This document shows, piece by piece, positions 1 through 11,624 of a stretch of 64,000 nucleotides of DNA. Source of the DNA: Mesoplasma photuris ATCC 49581 (GTDB lineage: Bacteria > Bacillota_I > Bacilli_A > Mycoplasmatales > Mycoplasmataceae); the NCBI RefSeq assembly GCF_000702725.1, contig NZ_JNJI01000002.1, positions 62,001 through 126,000 of the forward strand, written 5' to 3'. The notes beneath the pieces are model-generated. The model saw only the letters and a list, made by a program, of their open reading frames with translations. It was not told the origin of the DNA and searched no databases. Positions within the stretch are counted from its first letter, which is position 1. Each line of letters opens with the position of its first letter. Position numbers and translations under genes: made by a program.

Positions 1-199
1 ATCATCCAGGACCACTAAAGGCTGCTGCTATCATCGCCGATACTGTTACGGCAAAACCTCAACCAATTGTAATTGCTAATCAACCAGCATTATTTCCTTT
101 TGTACCTTTAAGTACACAATTTGCAACAATACCATTACCCAATATAATCAATAGCATTGTTCCAAATAATTCTGTTAAGAATAATTCTGTTAAGTTCAT
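1..199 (-). CDS. glpF: Glycerol uptake facilitator / aquaporin (MIP family), N-terminal part
   Basis: This is the first 66 residues of a membrane channel; the gene continues past the left edge. The protein starts MNLTELFLTELFGTMLLIIL, then GNGIVANCVLKG and a NNAGW motif, followed by a second hydrophobic stretch ending in FSGPGW. This is the usual start of the major intrinsic protein family: transmembrane helix 1, a short loop, then helix 2. Both Trp codons in the GW pairs are TGA. A GGAAGGA ribosome site precedes the ATG. In mollicutes such channels admit glycerol for phospholipid and energy metabolism. The NPA motifs that would confirm the family lie outside the window, so water or small-polyol transport cannot be separated from glycerol transport here. 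Confidence 0.85.
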
Positions 200-249
200 G
201 TTTTTCCTTCCTTTTTTTGTTTTGTTACCTTCGTTCAAAGGTTATTATC

Positions 250-308
250 ATTATACTTTATTTTTCCATTTTTTCCATTTTTTAAACAAAAAACTGGAAA
301 AAATGGAA
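250..308 (-). promoter_or_regulatory. glpF promoter with an overlapping 14-bp palindrome
   Basis: On the minus strand a TATAAT -10 box lies at 250-255. Where the -35 box should be there is no good consensus. Instead there is a perfect inverted repeat, TTCCATTTTTTCCA at 264-277 and TGGAAAAAATGGAA at 295-308, separated by an A/T-rich spacer. Inside each arm TGGAAA-type units also repeat directly. A palindrome over the -35 region is the layout of an operator, or the DNA could fold as a hairpin. The binding protein is unknown. Confidence 0.5.
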
Positions 309-327
309 TGTTATCTCATTTTGAGAC

Positions 328-351
328 AAAAAAAATAACCCGTAGGTTATT
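328..351 (-). terminator. Rho-independent terminator of pgk
   Basis: A seven-pair stem (AATAACC/GGTTATT, loop CGTA) lies just downstream of the pgk stop and is followed on the minus strand by a run of U. It separates pgk from glpF. Confidence 0.8.
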
Positions 352-355
352 ATAA

Positions 356-1564
356 TTATTTAGATTGAATTGCTTCAATTCCAGGTAAAGCTTTACCTTC
401 CATGTATTGTAGTGAAGCTCCTCCACCTGTTGAGATTCATGAAAAATCATCTTTGAAACCTAATTTAATTGCAGCAGCAGCAGAATCACCACCACCAATT
501 AAAGTAAATGCATTATCTAATTTAGCAGCTGATTCACAAACTGCAACTGTTCCAGCTTTAAAGTTTTCAAATTCTGAAACTCCCATTGGTCCATTTCAAA
601 CAACTGTTTTAGCTCCAGCTAATTCTTTTTGGAATAATTCAATTGTTTTTGGTCCAATGTCTAATCCCATTAATCCTTCTGGCACATCTAGTCCACAAAA
701 TGTTGGTTCAACATCAGCGAATGTTGAAGCACAAGCAGCATCAACTGGTAAGATAATTTTACCGTTTGCTTTAGCTAAATATTCTTTTGCTAATTCAACT
801 TTATCTTCTTCTAATAGTGAGTTTCCAATTTCGTGTCCTAATGCTTTCATGAATGTGAAAGTCATTCCTCCACCAACTAAAATTTTGTCAACTTTAGTTA
901 ATAAGTGATCAATAACTCCAATTTTATCTGAAACTTTTGCTCCACCTAAAATTGCTACGAATGGACGCTCAGGCGCATCAATTCCTTTACCTAAGTTTTC
1001 AACTTCTTTTTCAACTAAAAATCCTAATGCAGATTCAGCAATGTTTTCTGAAATTCCTACGTTTGAAGCGTGTGCACGGTGTGCTGTTCCAAAAGCATCA
1101 TTTACGAATACATCACCAAGTGATGCTCAGTATTTACCTAATTCAGGATCATTTTTAGATTCAGCTTTAACAACTTCTCCATTTTTAACATCTTCAAAAC
1201 GTGTGTTTTCAAATAATAATACTTCTCCGTTTTTTAATTCATTAATTGCAGCTTCTAATTCAGCACCACGAGTTTGAGGAACAAATTTAACTGTTTTACC
1301 TAAAACTTCTTCTAATTTTTTAGCAACTACTGCTAAAGATTTAGTAGCTTTATCTTCTTCTGTTTTAATTCTTGATAAGTGTGAAAATAAAATAATTTTC
1401 GCATCATTTTCAATTAAATGTTTAATTGTTGGCATAGCTGCTTGAATACGGTTATCATCAGTAATAACACCTTCTTTAACTGGAACGTTAAAGTCAACAC
1501 GAACTAATACTTTTTTACCATTAACTTCAATATCTTTTAAAGTTTTTTTGTTGTTGTAATTCAT
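356..1564 (-). CDS. pgk: Phosphoglycerate kinase
   Basis: This glycolytic enzyme transfers phosphate from 1,3-bisphosphoglycerate to ADP, the first ATP-yielding step of lower glycolysis in the cytosol. The 402-residue product is the normal length for bacterial PGK. The N-terminus carries the substrate-binding signature [15 protein letters not shown], followed by RIQAAMPTI and SHLSR. Near the C-terminus there is a GGGDSAAA-like stretch and an ending GIEAIQSK. One internal TGA is read as Trp, within GKYWASLG. An AGGAGAG ribosome site precedes the ATG. It lies next to gap but has its own promoter, and the gap terminator sits between them, so the two are separately transcribed despite forming a glycolytic pair. 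Confidence 0.98.
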
Positions 1565-1596
1565 GATATTTCTCTCCTTTTAATATACATAATAAT

Positions 1597-1625
1597 TTTA
1601 TAACAATTAGGTAATTAATTGTCAA
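1597..1625 (-). promoter_or_regulatory. pgk promoter
   Basis: A perfect -35 box TTGACA (1620-1625), a 17-base spacer and a -10 box TATAAA (1597-1602) lie upstream of pgk on the minus strand. This is one of the best sigma-A type promoters in the window. Confidence 0.8.
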
Positions 1626-1631
1626 AAATAT

Positions 1632-1655
1632 AAAAAGAACCCTTGGGTTCTTTTT
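1632..1655 (-). terminator. Rho-independent terminator of gap
   Basis: AAAAAGAACCC and GGGTTCTTTTT are separated by two bases, giving a strong stem ending in U residues on the minus strand. It lies between the gap stop and the pgk promoter. Confidence 0.85.
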
Positions 1656-1684
1656 ACTATTAACTATATTTTAAGTACTTAAAA

Positions 1685-2701
<1,017 letters not shown>

Positions 2702-2737
2702 AATTAAATTTTCCTCTCTTATTTAATATACATAATT

Positions 2738-2743
2738 ATTATA
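2738..2743 (-). promoter_or_regulatory. Probable -10 box of gap
   Basis: TATAAT on the minus strand about 37 bases before the gap start. The -35 region is weak, so this is only a likely promoter. Confidence 0.45.
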
Positions 2744-2767
2744 TAACTTTATTTTGAAATATAGTAT

Positions 2768-2805
2768 AAAAAAACAATCAAAAGGTTTTACACTCTATGA
2801 TTGTT
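2768..2805 (-). terminator. Terminator of dnaB-dnaI, overlapping the end of dnaI
   Basis: AACAATCA (2773-2780) pairs with TGATTGTT (2798-2805) and is followed on the minus strand by a U run. The 5' arm lies within the last dnaI codons and the stop codon is in the loop. Confidence 0.7.
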
Positions 2806-3678
2806 TCCTTTTAATTCAGCCTCATCTGCAAGTACTTTAATACGCTCCATAAATCTTTGTTGTTTTATTTTTTCTAGTGCTGAGTTATCATTTTTAATTG
2901 AATAGTTTTTTTCTAATTCATTCATACTAAAGTTTGAAGAAAAGAAAGTCATTTTTTTATTTTCCATTCTATAATTTAATATTGAAAATAAGAAATCATC
3001 TCTTCATCAAGTTGAAATAGATTCACCACCAATATCGTCTAAAAATAGAAATTCTGAATGTTTTAAAATAGAATTTAATGATTCGCTTTTTTTAGTTTTA
3101 ACTTGATCGGTAAAACCTTCTTTCATGGTATTGATTAAATTACCAACACCAATAAAAGCAACTTTCCTTCCATTGGCAGCTAATGTATTTGCTAAAACTT
3201 TTAATAAGGTTGTTTTTCCAACTCCAGGAGTACCAAATAAATAAATACCTTTTCCAGTCTTGTTATTAATTTTTTTAAGTGCTGTTGATAAAAACATTTT
3301 TCTTTGTTCAATTTCGCTGTTAGAAAATTGATCATATGCTTCAACTTCTTTAATATATTGACCAGGTGATGCAATATTAAATGAATCGATATCATAATCT
3401 ATATAATTAAAATTATTTTTTAGTTCAAAGTTTTTATTTTCAAATCTTCAATGTGCACATTTTTTTAAAGAAATATAAAAACGTTCGTTCTCATATTGTA
3501 AAGATGATCGATATCCTTTTGTTTTTTGTTTACATTCTGACATTGGACCAGCTTCACACAAAATATATTTATCAACAAAATCCTCTAAAACGAACTGGTT
3601 TCGTTTTAGAGTATCATCAGATATATTAAATTTTTCAATAACTCTAGCTACTGCTGGATTTTGTTTAATATGATCCAT
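2788..3678 (-). CDS. dnaI: Primosomal helicase-loader ATPase DnaI
   Basis: This AAA+ helicase loader places the replicative helicase on DNA at replication start. The 296-residue protein has an N-terminal part with a C-x6-C motif (CEAGPMSEC) typical of the DnaI zinc-binding domain. It then has Walker A GTPGVGKTTL (near residue 145), Walker B FLFLDDIGGES (near residue 212) and a C-terminal MERIKVLADEAELKG. It is read from the same strand as dnaB, 12 bases behind its stop, so the two are probably co-transcribed; DnaB and DnaI act together in Firmicutes primosome assembly. Trp codons are TGA, for example the WW pair after Walker B. Length is close to that of Bacillus DnaI. Confidence 0.93.
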
Positions 3679-3690
3679 GTGATTCCTTTT

Positions 3691-4911
3691 CTATAATAAT
3701 TTTTCTAGATTGTCCAATTCTTCTAAAGTTGTAGTTGTTGTCAAATCAATTGATTCATATTTTGATACGAATAAATCTTTATTAGTTTTTTCTTCTTTTA
3801 TTAAAGGTTTTTTTGAATTTGTAATTTCTTTTAGAAATAACATAATTTCTTCAGTTGAGTGAATAGCATTTTCAACTAAAGTATCTGCAATTTTTTGTAA
3901 ATAATTAGTAATGATTTTACCTTTATTTTTATAGAATGAATAATCAATTAAGCAATTCAGTGCTCCATCAGTTAATTTGTTTTGATCTTTAACTTCTTTT
4001 AAAGATTGGGTCATAATTGGTCCTGGTTTTTCTTCTAATAACTGTTCATAATATTCTTCAAAAGTAAAATTTTCAAATTCTTCTACTTTAATTAATTCAT
4101 TCTTAGATAATTTTGTTTTTAATTTAACTTTTGGTTTAGCTAATTCTTTAGCAATTTCACTTTTAAAAATATTTTCATTAATAACTTTTGTTGCAAAATT
4201 ATATGATTTTTCAATAATTAAAACCAATTCGATTTCAGTAAAAGTTTTAGCTCCTAATGCTGTTTCAATTAAAGAAATTGTTTGAGGATCTTCTAAACTA
4301 ATTTGAAGATTTCTTTTATTTAAAAGTGAAGTTAAGGTTTTTTTATCAACAAATTTATCCATTAAATTTTTTCTTTTTCTTGAAATAATTACAGATGTGT
4401 ATGCTGTTTTTAAATCATCAGAAATATCTTCTTCAAAAACTTCAGCGAAATTAGAAGTAATTTCTTCAAATTCATCTAAATCATTATGTAAAGAAGTTTC
4501 TATAAAAGTAAATTTGACTGCTTCATAATTTTCTTCACCCAATTTTTTAATTAAGGCACAATTGAATCATTCGTTATTTAAAAAATCTTGCGGAGATAAT
4601 GGAGTTAAAATTTGAAATTTACGATTTTGGGTTTTTCTTGATATTGAAGTTTTAATTAATTTTAAAGCTTCTAATTTTTTCAAATTTTTGTCAAGTTGTT
4701 TTTCTGTACCGCTTGTTAATGCAATAAGCCTACCTAATTGGAATGATACTCCATATTTTTTCATGAACTTATATTCATCAACTAAAGTTAAATATAGACC
4801 AATTGCAGACGATCCCGCGATTGGCTGATAAAGTTTTATTAAAATAGAGGTATCAAATTCACTTATATGCTCATTACAAACAACATTATATTTAGCGTCT
4901 AGAAAGTTCAT
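3691..4911 (-). CDS. dnaB: Replication initiation / membrane attachment protein DnaB (Firmicutes type)
   Basis: A 406-residue protein of the Firmicutes DnaB/DnaD family; it is not the hexameric helicase that carries this name in Escherichia coli. It starts MNFLDAKYNVVCNEHISEFD and has a winged-helix-like region with LIKLYQPIAGSSAIGLYLTL near residue 35. A DnaD-like region FEEYYEQLLEEKPGPIMT follows near residue 250. The chosen ATG at 4911 is preceded by a GGAGGT ribosome site; an upstream ATG at 4923 would place that site inside the gene. The dnaB-dnaI pairing matches Bacillus. The protein is expected to help DnaI load helicase at the origin or at stalled forks. Confidence 0.88.
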
Positions 4912-4996
4912 TTTTACCTCCATTTGTATATAACAATTATTCCACTAAAAATAATTTTTTTTGAGAATTTTTTCAACTTTTTAAATTATACATTTC

Positions 4997-5033
4997 AAAA
5001 AAAATCTAAACCTTTAATTTAATAAGGTTTAGA
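4997..5033 (-). terminator. Terminator of the ezrA-thiI-dnaE-polA-mutM group
   Basis: The ten-pair stem TCTAAACCTT/AAGGTTTAGA with a nine-base loop is followed on the minus strand by eight U residues, just downstream of mutM. Confidence 0.85.
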
Positions 5034-5054
5034 TAAGTTTTCCACTTTTCCACA

Positions 5055-5888
5055 TTAAAATTTTTGACATTTTGGACAATATTCAGTGCCTCTTCCATTA
5101 ACTTTAGTAAATAAAATAGTTTCTCCACAAACAAGACAAGCTTGTTTTCTACGTGAGTGGACCATTAATTTATCTTGATAGTGTCCTGTTTCAGTTGCAG
5201 AAGATTTAAATGAGTGGAAAGTTGTTCCTCCCATTTCAATAGCCGCTAAAAGAATTTCTTTAGAATTTTGTAAAATTGCTTTTACTTCTTCGAGATTTAA
5301 AGAATCTGCTGATCTTTCAGGATTTACTTTAGACTTGAACAAAACTTCATTAACATAGATATTTCCAAGTCCTGCTAGCTTTTCTTGATCTAAAAGCAAG
5401 GTTTTAATTGCTTTTTTAGACTTTTTAGTAATTTTATATAAATACTCTGGAGTTGCTAAATCAGTTTGCATTGGAGTTGGACCTAATTTATGAATAGAAC
5501 TCTTTGCAATGTAATCTTCTTTTGAATATAATTCCAAAGTTCCAAATTTACGTGAATCATAATATCTCAAAACTTGATTATTATCTAAATGAATTTGAGC
5601 TTCTAATCAACTTTCTTTAAACTGTAATTCATCTATTTCTTCAACAGATCATTTACCTTCCATTCTCAAATGAGAAACCATAACATGTGTATCTAATTCA
5701 ATTAATAAGTATTTAGCAATGTTTGTTACACGTTGAATAGTTTGCCCTTTGATTATCGATTTAAATTCTTCTATACTAGGAGTTTTCAACAGTTTAGTAT
5801 AGAAAATTTTCGAATCTAATATTTTTGTATTTTGAATCTTTTTATTTAAAATTTTTGCAACCGTGGTTACTTCTGGTAATTCTGGCAT
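5055..5888 (-). CDS. mutM: Formamidopyrimidine-DNA glycosylase (Fpg/MutM)
   Basis: This base-excision repair enzyme removes oxidised purines such as 8-oxoguanine and cuts the abasic strand. The 277-residue product starts MPELPEVTTVAKIL, giving the catalytic Pro2 and Glu3. It contains SHLRMEGKW, then the helix-two-turn-helix region QEKLAGLGNIYVNEVLF. It ends with a zinc finger, CLVCGETI followed by YCPKCQKF. The start is 8 bases downstream of the polA stop and uses a GGAGG site, so it is translated from the polA transcript. The polA-mutM order is conserved in Firmicutes. All key residues are present. Confidence 0.97.
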
Positions 5889-5896
5889 GTTTCCTC

Positions 5897-8614
5897 CTAT
5901 TTTAGTTCAAATCAATTATTTCCGCTTGATTCAGAAACCTTAAGTTTAACTTTAACTTCTTGTTCAATATTAAATTGTTTAAACATAGAAATTAAAGCAT
6001 CATTCATTAGTGCTTTTATTTTCACTATATGATCATTTTCGTCTTTATGAATTTCAAAAATAATTTCATCGTGAACTTGAGCAATCATTTTCGATTTAAG
6101 ATTATTAGTTCTTAAATAGTTGTTAATATTTATCATTGCAACTTTTAAAATATCAGCAGCTGTTCCTTGTATTGGCATATTTACTGCAACTCTTTCACCA
6201 AATTGACGTAATAAATATTTGGTTGACTTTAATTCATCGATCAACCTTTTTCGATTAACTAATGTTGATGCATAATTAGTAGAATTTGCATTTGCGATCA
6301 TTTCATTTTTAAAAGCTAAGATATCTGGGAAAGATTTATAATATGCTTCAATAAATATTTTTGCTTCAGGAATCGATATATTTAAATCTTGTGCTAAACC
6401 ATAATCACTTAAACCATAAATAATACCAAAGTTAAAAACCTTAGCAATTCTTCTTTTATCTTCATCGACAATTTCATTTTGATCTAAATTAAAAATTTTA
6501 CGAGCAGCTTCTGCGTGAACATCTCTATCTTCTATGAAAATATCAATCAAGCTTTTTTCATTTCCCATTTGTGCTAATACTCTTAATTCAATTTGAGAAT
6601 AGTCGAATGAATAAAATTTATAATCTTTTTCAGTGACAAATATTTTACGAACTTGTTTTTGATCATTATCATGAACAGAAATATTTTGAACATTAGGTTC
6701 TGAAGAAGATAATCTTCCAGTATTTGTTAATGTTTGATTAAAAATGGTATGTATTTTTCCATCTTTAAAAATGTATTTTTCAAAACCTCTTAAATATGTT
6801 GAATATAGTTTTGAGAATTTTCGATGTTTAAGTAACAAAGGGATGATTGGATGATCATTTTTTAATTTATCTAAAACATCTTTCCCTGTGCTTCCTTTTG
6901 CTAGGTCTTTTAGCCCTAATTTAATAAATAAAAGTTCTTGAATTTGTTTTGGAGATTGGAAATTGAAAGATTCTCCAACAAAATCTTTAATCATTTCTTT
7001 CATTTCACTTTCGACTTCATTCAATTTTGCAAGTATATAAATTGTTTGAGCTTTTAGTTCTTTCTTATCAATATTAATTCCGTTTTGTTCCATTTCAAAT
7101 AAAACAAATGCAAAAGGTAAATCGATTAAGTTATATAAATCAAATTGTTCTGTTTTTATCATTCTTTCAATTGCGTTTTGTTTTGTTTTGTTAATAATGA
7201 AAGCTTTTTTAGAAATAAATTCAGCTTTTTTATCTATATCAATTTCAGAATTTTTCTTAACTCCTCTACCAAAAATGAACTCATCTTCGATGATGTTTAA
7301 ATCAGGAGAAATAACTCTTGTATGAGATGAGATATTAGATTTAACATTGGCATCAATTGTGTAACCAGCAATCATCATGTCATAAACAAAACTTTTTATT
7401 GAAAAATCATATCCAGAATTTTTAAGTAAAGTTAGTGTAGCTTTGATATCATAAGTATTTTTTAATTTAGTTTCGTCTTTTAGAAATTCGCTTAATGCAT
7501 CATCAAATGAGCTGATGATTTCAGTATTGAAAATACTCAATTGTTGTTGAGCTGGTTTAACATCAATAAAAAAGTTTCCATTATCATTTGAAATTCCATA
7601 TCCCACTATTTTAGAAGTGTGGTAATTTTCATCCAGTGTTTGAATGTAAATTGAGTTTTCTAAGCATTCTAAAGATCTATCTCATTTTTTTAAAATTTTA
7701 TATTTAATAATTTCTTCAGAATTAATACCTTCAGCCCTTGTTGATAATCTTTTTACTAAAGAATACATTTCGTATTTTTTTAAAAATTCTATCAGAGGAT
7801 AAACAGAGATATTTAAAGGTCTAAATTTTAAATTATCGATATGAATATCTGTTGATATAGTTGCAATTTTTTTACATAAATATGCAGATTCTTTACCAAC
7901 TTCAAGTTTATTCTTAAGAGTCCCTTTGATATTTTCAATATTTTCATAAATAGATTCAATAGTACCATATTCAGTAACTAGTTTGATGGCTGTTTTTTCA
8001 CCGACACCTTCAACTCCTCTTAAATTATCTGATGGGTCACCCATCAAACCTTTTAAATCACAAACTTGAGTTGGTGTACATTTTCATTTTTCAAATAATT
8101 CATCAAAACTGTATTCTTTTAAATCACTTGTACCAGAAATTGGTAATAGAATTTTAGTTTGATCAGAAATTAATTGAAACATATCTTTATCTGATGTTAA
8201 AATTTCGATTTCATAATCAGTACCTAAATTAGTTTCAATATATTTTGAAAGAGATCCAATGATGTCATCAGCTTCAATGTTCTCTAATTCATATCAATCA
8301 ATTCCTGCTGCATCTAAAAATTCTCTAACCATTGCAAATTGGGGAATTAAATCTTCTGGTGTTTCTGATCTACCAGCTTTATAATCTTCAAGCATATCAT
8401 GTCTAAACGTTTTTTTGCCAGCATCAAAAGCAACTTTAACATCATAGTAATCTCTTCTATCTAAGAGAGAAGTTAGCATATTTGCAAAAGAATAAATTGC
8501 ATTTGTAGGAATTCCTGTTGATGTTCTTAAAATATTTCCTTTATATGCTCCAGCGAAATATGCTCTAAACAATAATGAATTTCCATCTACTAGTAGTATT
8601 TTTTTTGATCCCAT
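5897..8614 (-). CDS. polA: DNA polymerase I with 5'-3' exonuclease domain
   Basis: A full-length 905-residue repair and Okazaki-fragment polymerase. The N-terminal third is the 5'-3' nuclease: ILLVDGNSLLFRAYFAG, EADDIIGSL, LTSDKDMFQLI and GDPSDNLRGVEGVGEKTA. The middle domain lacks the acidic DxE site of a 3'-5' proofreading exonuclease, as in other low-GC Gram-positives. The C-terminal polymerase has motif A YSFDYSQIELRVLA, the O-helix RRIAKVFNFGIIYG and motif C QVHDEIIFEI near residue 848. Many mollicutes keep only the nuclease half, so the complete form supports a Spiroplasma/Mesoplasma-type genome. It starts 12 bases after the dnaE stop. Confidence 0.97.
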
Positions 8615-8626
8615 TGTTTCTCTTTT

Positions 8627-11581
8627 CTATTTTTTTACTATTTTAACAATTTTATTAAAGACTGCCTTTACATTTTGATTGTATTTTTCAATTTTTATTT
8701 CTAAAATCAAAATCATATCTAATGTTAAATCATATTTAATATTTTCAAAACTCGATGAGAATATTGTCATGTCAATCGAGTCAGTATTATCTGTTAATTT
8801 AACAAATGCCATTTCCAAATTGTTTTTATCTTTGATAATTTTTATATCTTCTACTCTAACCAAAATATTACATGTTTGGATTTTATTTTTTGCAACAATT
8901 AAATCGACTGGTTTAGATATAGCGTTTTCATTTTTGAATCTGATAATTGGATCACCATTAATATAAAAACCATACATTTCTTTTTCAAACTCAGATATCA
9001 ACATTTCATCAATTGTTATTTCATCTAATAATAAAGGAAATTTTGCTAACGGATCATCAATTCCCGTTGTTGCTTGAGCTTTATTATAAATTGCATCAAT
9101 ATTTTCTAATATCGTTAATCTATTATAACCAAAATTATCAAAAACTCCCGCTTTTGCTAACAATGCAAATTTTGATTTAGTAAGACCTTTATTGTGCATA
9201 AAAGTTATAAATAATGTTAAGTTTTCAAAAACATCAGAATTTAATTGATGGGCTTCTCTAAATATTTTTACCATTTCTCTTGAAATACCTTTAATTGAAG
9301 TTAGAGGCATAAAAATAACTTTATTTGATGGTACATAACCAAAATTAATGCTTTTAACGGTTGGTGTTTTTATTTTAATTCCATATTGATTTAATTCTTT
9401 AATATATTGATTTGTTTTAACACTGTCACCAATTACTGAATTTAATAGTGAACTGTAAAATTCTTCAGTGTAATGGGTTTTAAAATATGCCAATCAATAA
9501 CTTATTAAAGAATATGCAATTGAATGTGACTTATTGAAACCATATTCAGCAAATTTAGATATTCACTGTCAAATGGTAATTGCTTTTTCTTCGGTGTAAC
9601 CATTTTTGATAGCTTCTAATAAAAATTCTTGGTGCACTGAATTCATATATTCATAATTTTTCTTACCCATAGCTCTACGAACAACATCAGCTTTTGCTAA
9701 TGAAAAATTAGCGACTTTTTGCAACATTTGAATTACTTGTTCTTGATAAACAATAATTCCATAAGTTGGTCTTAATATTTCTGACAAACTTTCATCAATT
9801 AAATAATTATTTAAATTAGAATTTTTTCTTTTTAAATATTCTGGGATGAATTCTTGCGGTCCTGGTCTATATAATGCAGAAACTGTTGAAATATCTTCTA
9901 AAGAATTGACTTTCATTTGCATAGCTAAATTTGTCATTCCTTCTGATTCAAGTTGAAAAATACCACTTGTGTTCCCTTTTTGCAATTCATTAAATGTTGC
10001 TTGATCATTTAAAGGAATTTTTCGTAAATCAATTGATAATTTTCTAGTTCTTAAAACAGTTGCCCTAATTTCTTGAATGGTTCTTAAATTTTTTAGTCCT
10101 AGTATATCCATTTTAATTAGACCTAGATCTTCTAAAAAATTCATATCATATTGTGTTTGATTAATACCGTTGTAACCAATTTTAATAGGTAATATTTCCC
10201 TTAAGTCTTTATCACTTAAAATAATACCAGCAGCATGTGTACCTGTTTGTCTTGGTAAAGAATTTAATTTTTTAGCTACACTAAAAATTTCTGGATAAAC
10301 TTTAGAATACATTTTTAGTTTTTCGTTATTAGCAATTATTTCATCTGGTGATTGATCATTTTTAACTGGAGCATGTTTTGTAATTTCGTTCATCAATGAT
10401 ACTTCATGACCAAAAAAACGACCAACATCTTTTAAAGCCATTTTCATACCAATTGTTTGGTATGTTACGATTGTTCCAACATTATAAACACCATATTTTT
10501 CAAATAAATATTCAATAACCAAATCTCTTCTATCATCTTGAAAATCAATATCTATATCTGGAAGTGTAATACGTTCAGGATTTAAAAAACGTTCAAATAA
10601 TAAATCAAATTTCAAAGGATCAACTTCGGTAATATTTAATAAAAATGATACTAAACTACCAGCTGCTGAACCTCTTCCCGGACCAACTATTATTCCGTTA
10701 TCTTTGGCAAATTTAACATAATCTCAAACTACTAAAAAATAATCATTAAAATTCATCGAATTAATAACTTCTAATTCAAAATCTAATCTATTTAAATACT
10801 CTTGCTCACTTTTAACAGGACTAAAATTTGATAAATACATCTTTAAATTGTTAAGACATAATTCTCTCATGAAAGTTTTGCTTGGCATATTATTTGGTGT
10901 TTTATATTTGATGAAGTGCTGTTCATTATTTTCAAAAATATTTAGATTTACTTTTGATGCAATTAAATTAACCAAACTGTTATGATTATCAAAATTATAA
11001 TTTCTTAAATCTTCATTTTTGGGATAATGCGCTTTTTCAACTAAAATATGATCATTAATCGTTAAATTGTTTTTTATACCCATCAAAACTTTGAAATCTT
11101 GAAATTCTTCATTATAGAAATAATTTATATCTCTAAAATATATTTTTGCATTGTTTGTATTAATAAAATTTTCATTTCCAACAATATTTATTATTTGTTC
11201 ATCTAAATTATTAAAATTTGAAATAACAAAAATATTAGAATTAATATTTTTAAACATTAATTCAATTTTTTGTTCATTAGTCATTTTATTTGAAGATAAC
11301 TTTGATGAAATAAATAAAATCTTTTTATAACCATCAGAATTTAAAGGATACAGATTGATTTTAAATTCTTCAAGCATGATTGTTATACCAATTATCGGTT
11401 TAATATTTACAGCTGTAGCTTTTTTAACAAATTCTGCAACTCCATACATTGTTTCTTTTTCAGAATAAAATAATACATTCAAATTATTGGTTTGAGCAAA
11501 TGAAATATAATCATCTATTTTAATAAATGATTCTTGAAAATTATATGCTGATCTAATATTAAAATGAGAAATATAATTCAT
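8627..11581 (-). CDS. dnaE: DNA polymerase III alpha subunit, DnaE type
   Basis: The 984-residue replicative polymerase subunit has catalytic aspartates in PDIDIDFQDDRRDLV (from residue 341). It also has RQTGTHAAGII, DLGLIKMDILGLKNLRT and ALYRPGPQEFIPEYLKRK, and a C-terminal OB-fold region. The N-terminal PHP domain is recognisable but degenerate: the usual HxHxH metal motif reads HFNIR and the TDHG motif is lost, so PHP proofreading is unlikely (inference). In Firmicutes a separate PolC does most elongation and DnaE extends RNA primers. AGAGGAG precedes the ATG. It is followed closely by polA, consistent with one transcript. Trp codons are TGA. Confidence 0.96.
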
Positions 11582-11602
11582 CGTGCTCCTCTCTAAACCG
11601 AA

Positions 11603-11624
11603 AAATTAACGTTGCCGTTAATTT
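11603..11624 (-). terminator. Hairpin between thiI and dnaE, possible weak terminator
   Basis: A perfect nine-pair stem AAATTAACG/CGTTAATTT has a GCAA tetraloop on the minus strand and touches the thiI stop codon. Only about five U residues follow, so it may terminate partially or protect or process the RNA. dnaE starts 21 bases later. Confidence 0.5.

Noticed and set aside
402-908. Long plus-strand open frame opposite pgk, and many similar ones elsewhere
   Set aside because: They are antisense shadows of conserved genes, with no ribosome sites and with composition explained by the gene on the other strand.
3201-3395. Second small gene overlapping dnaI in another frame
   Set aside because: It overlaps Walker A of dnaI entirely and has no ribosome site.
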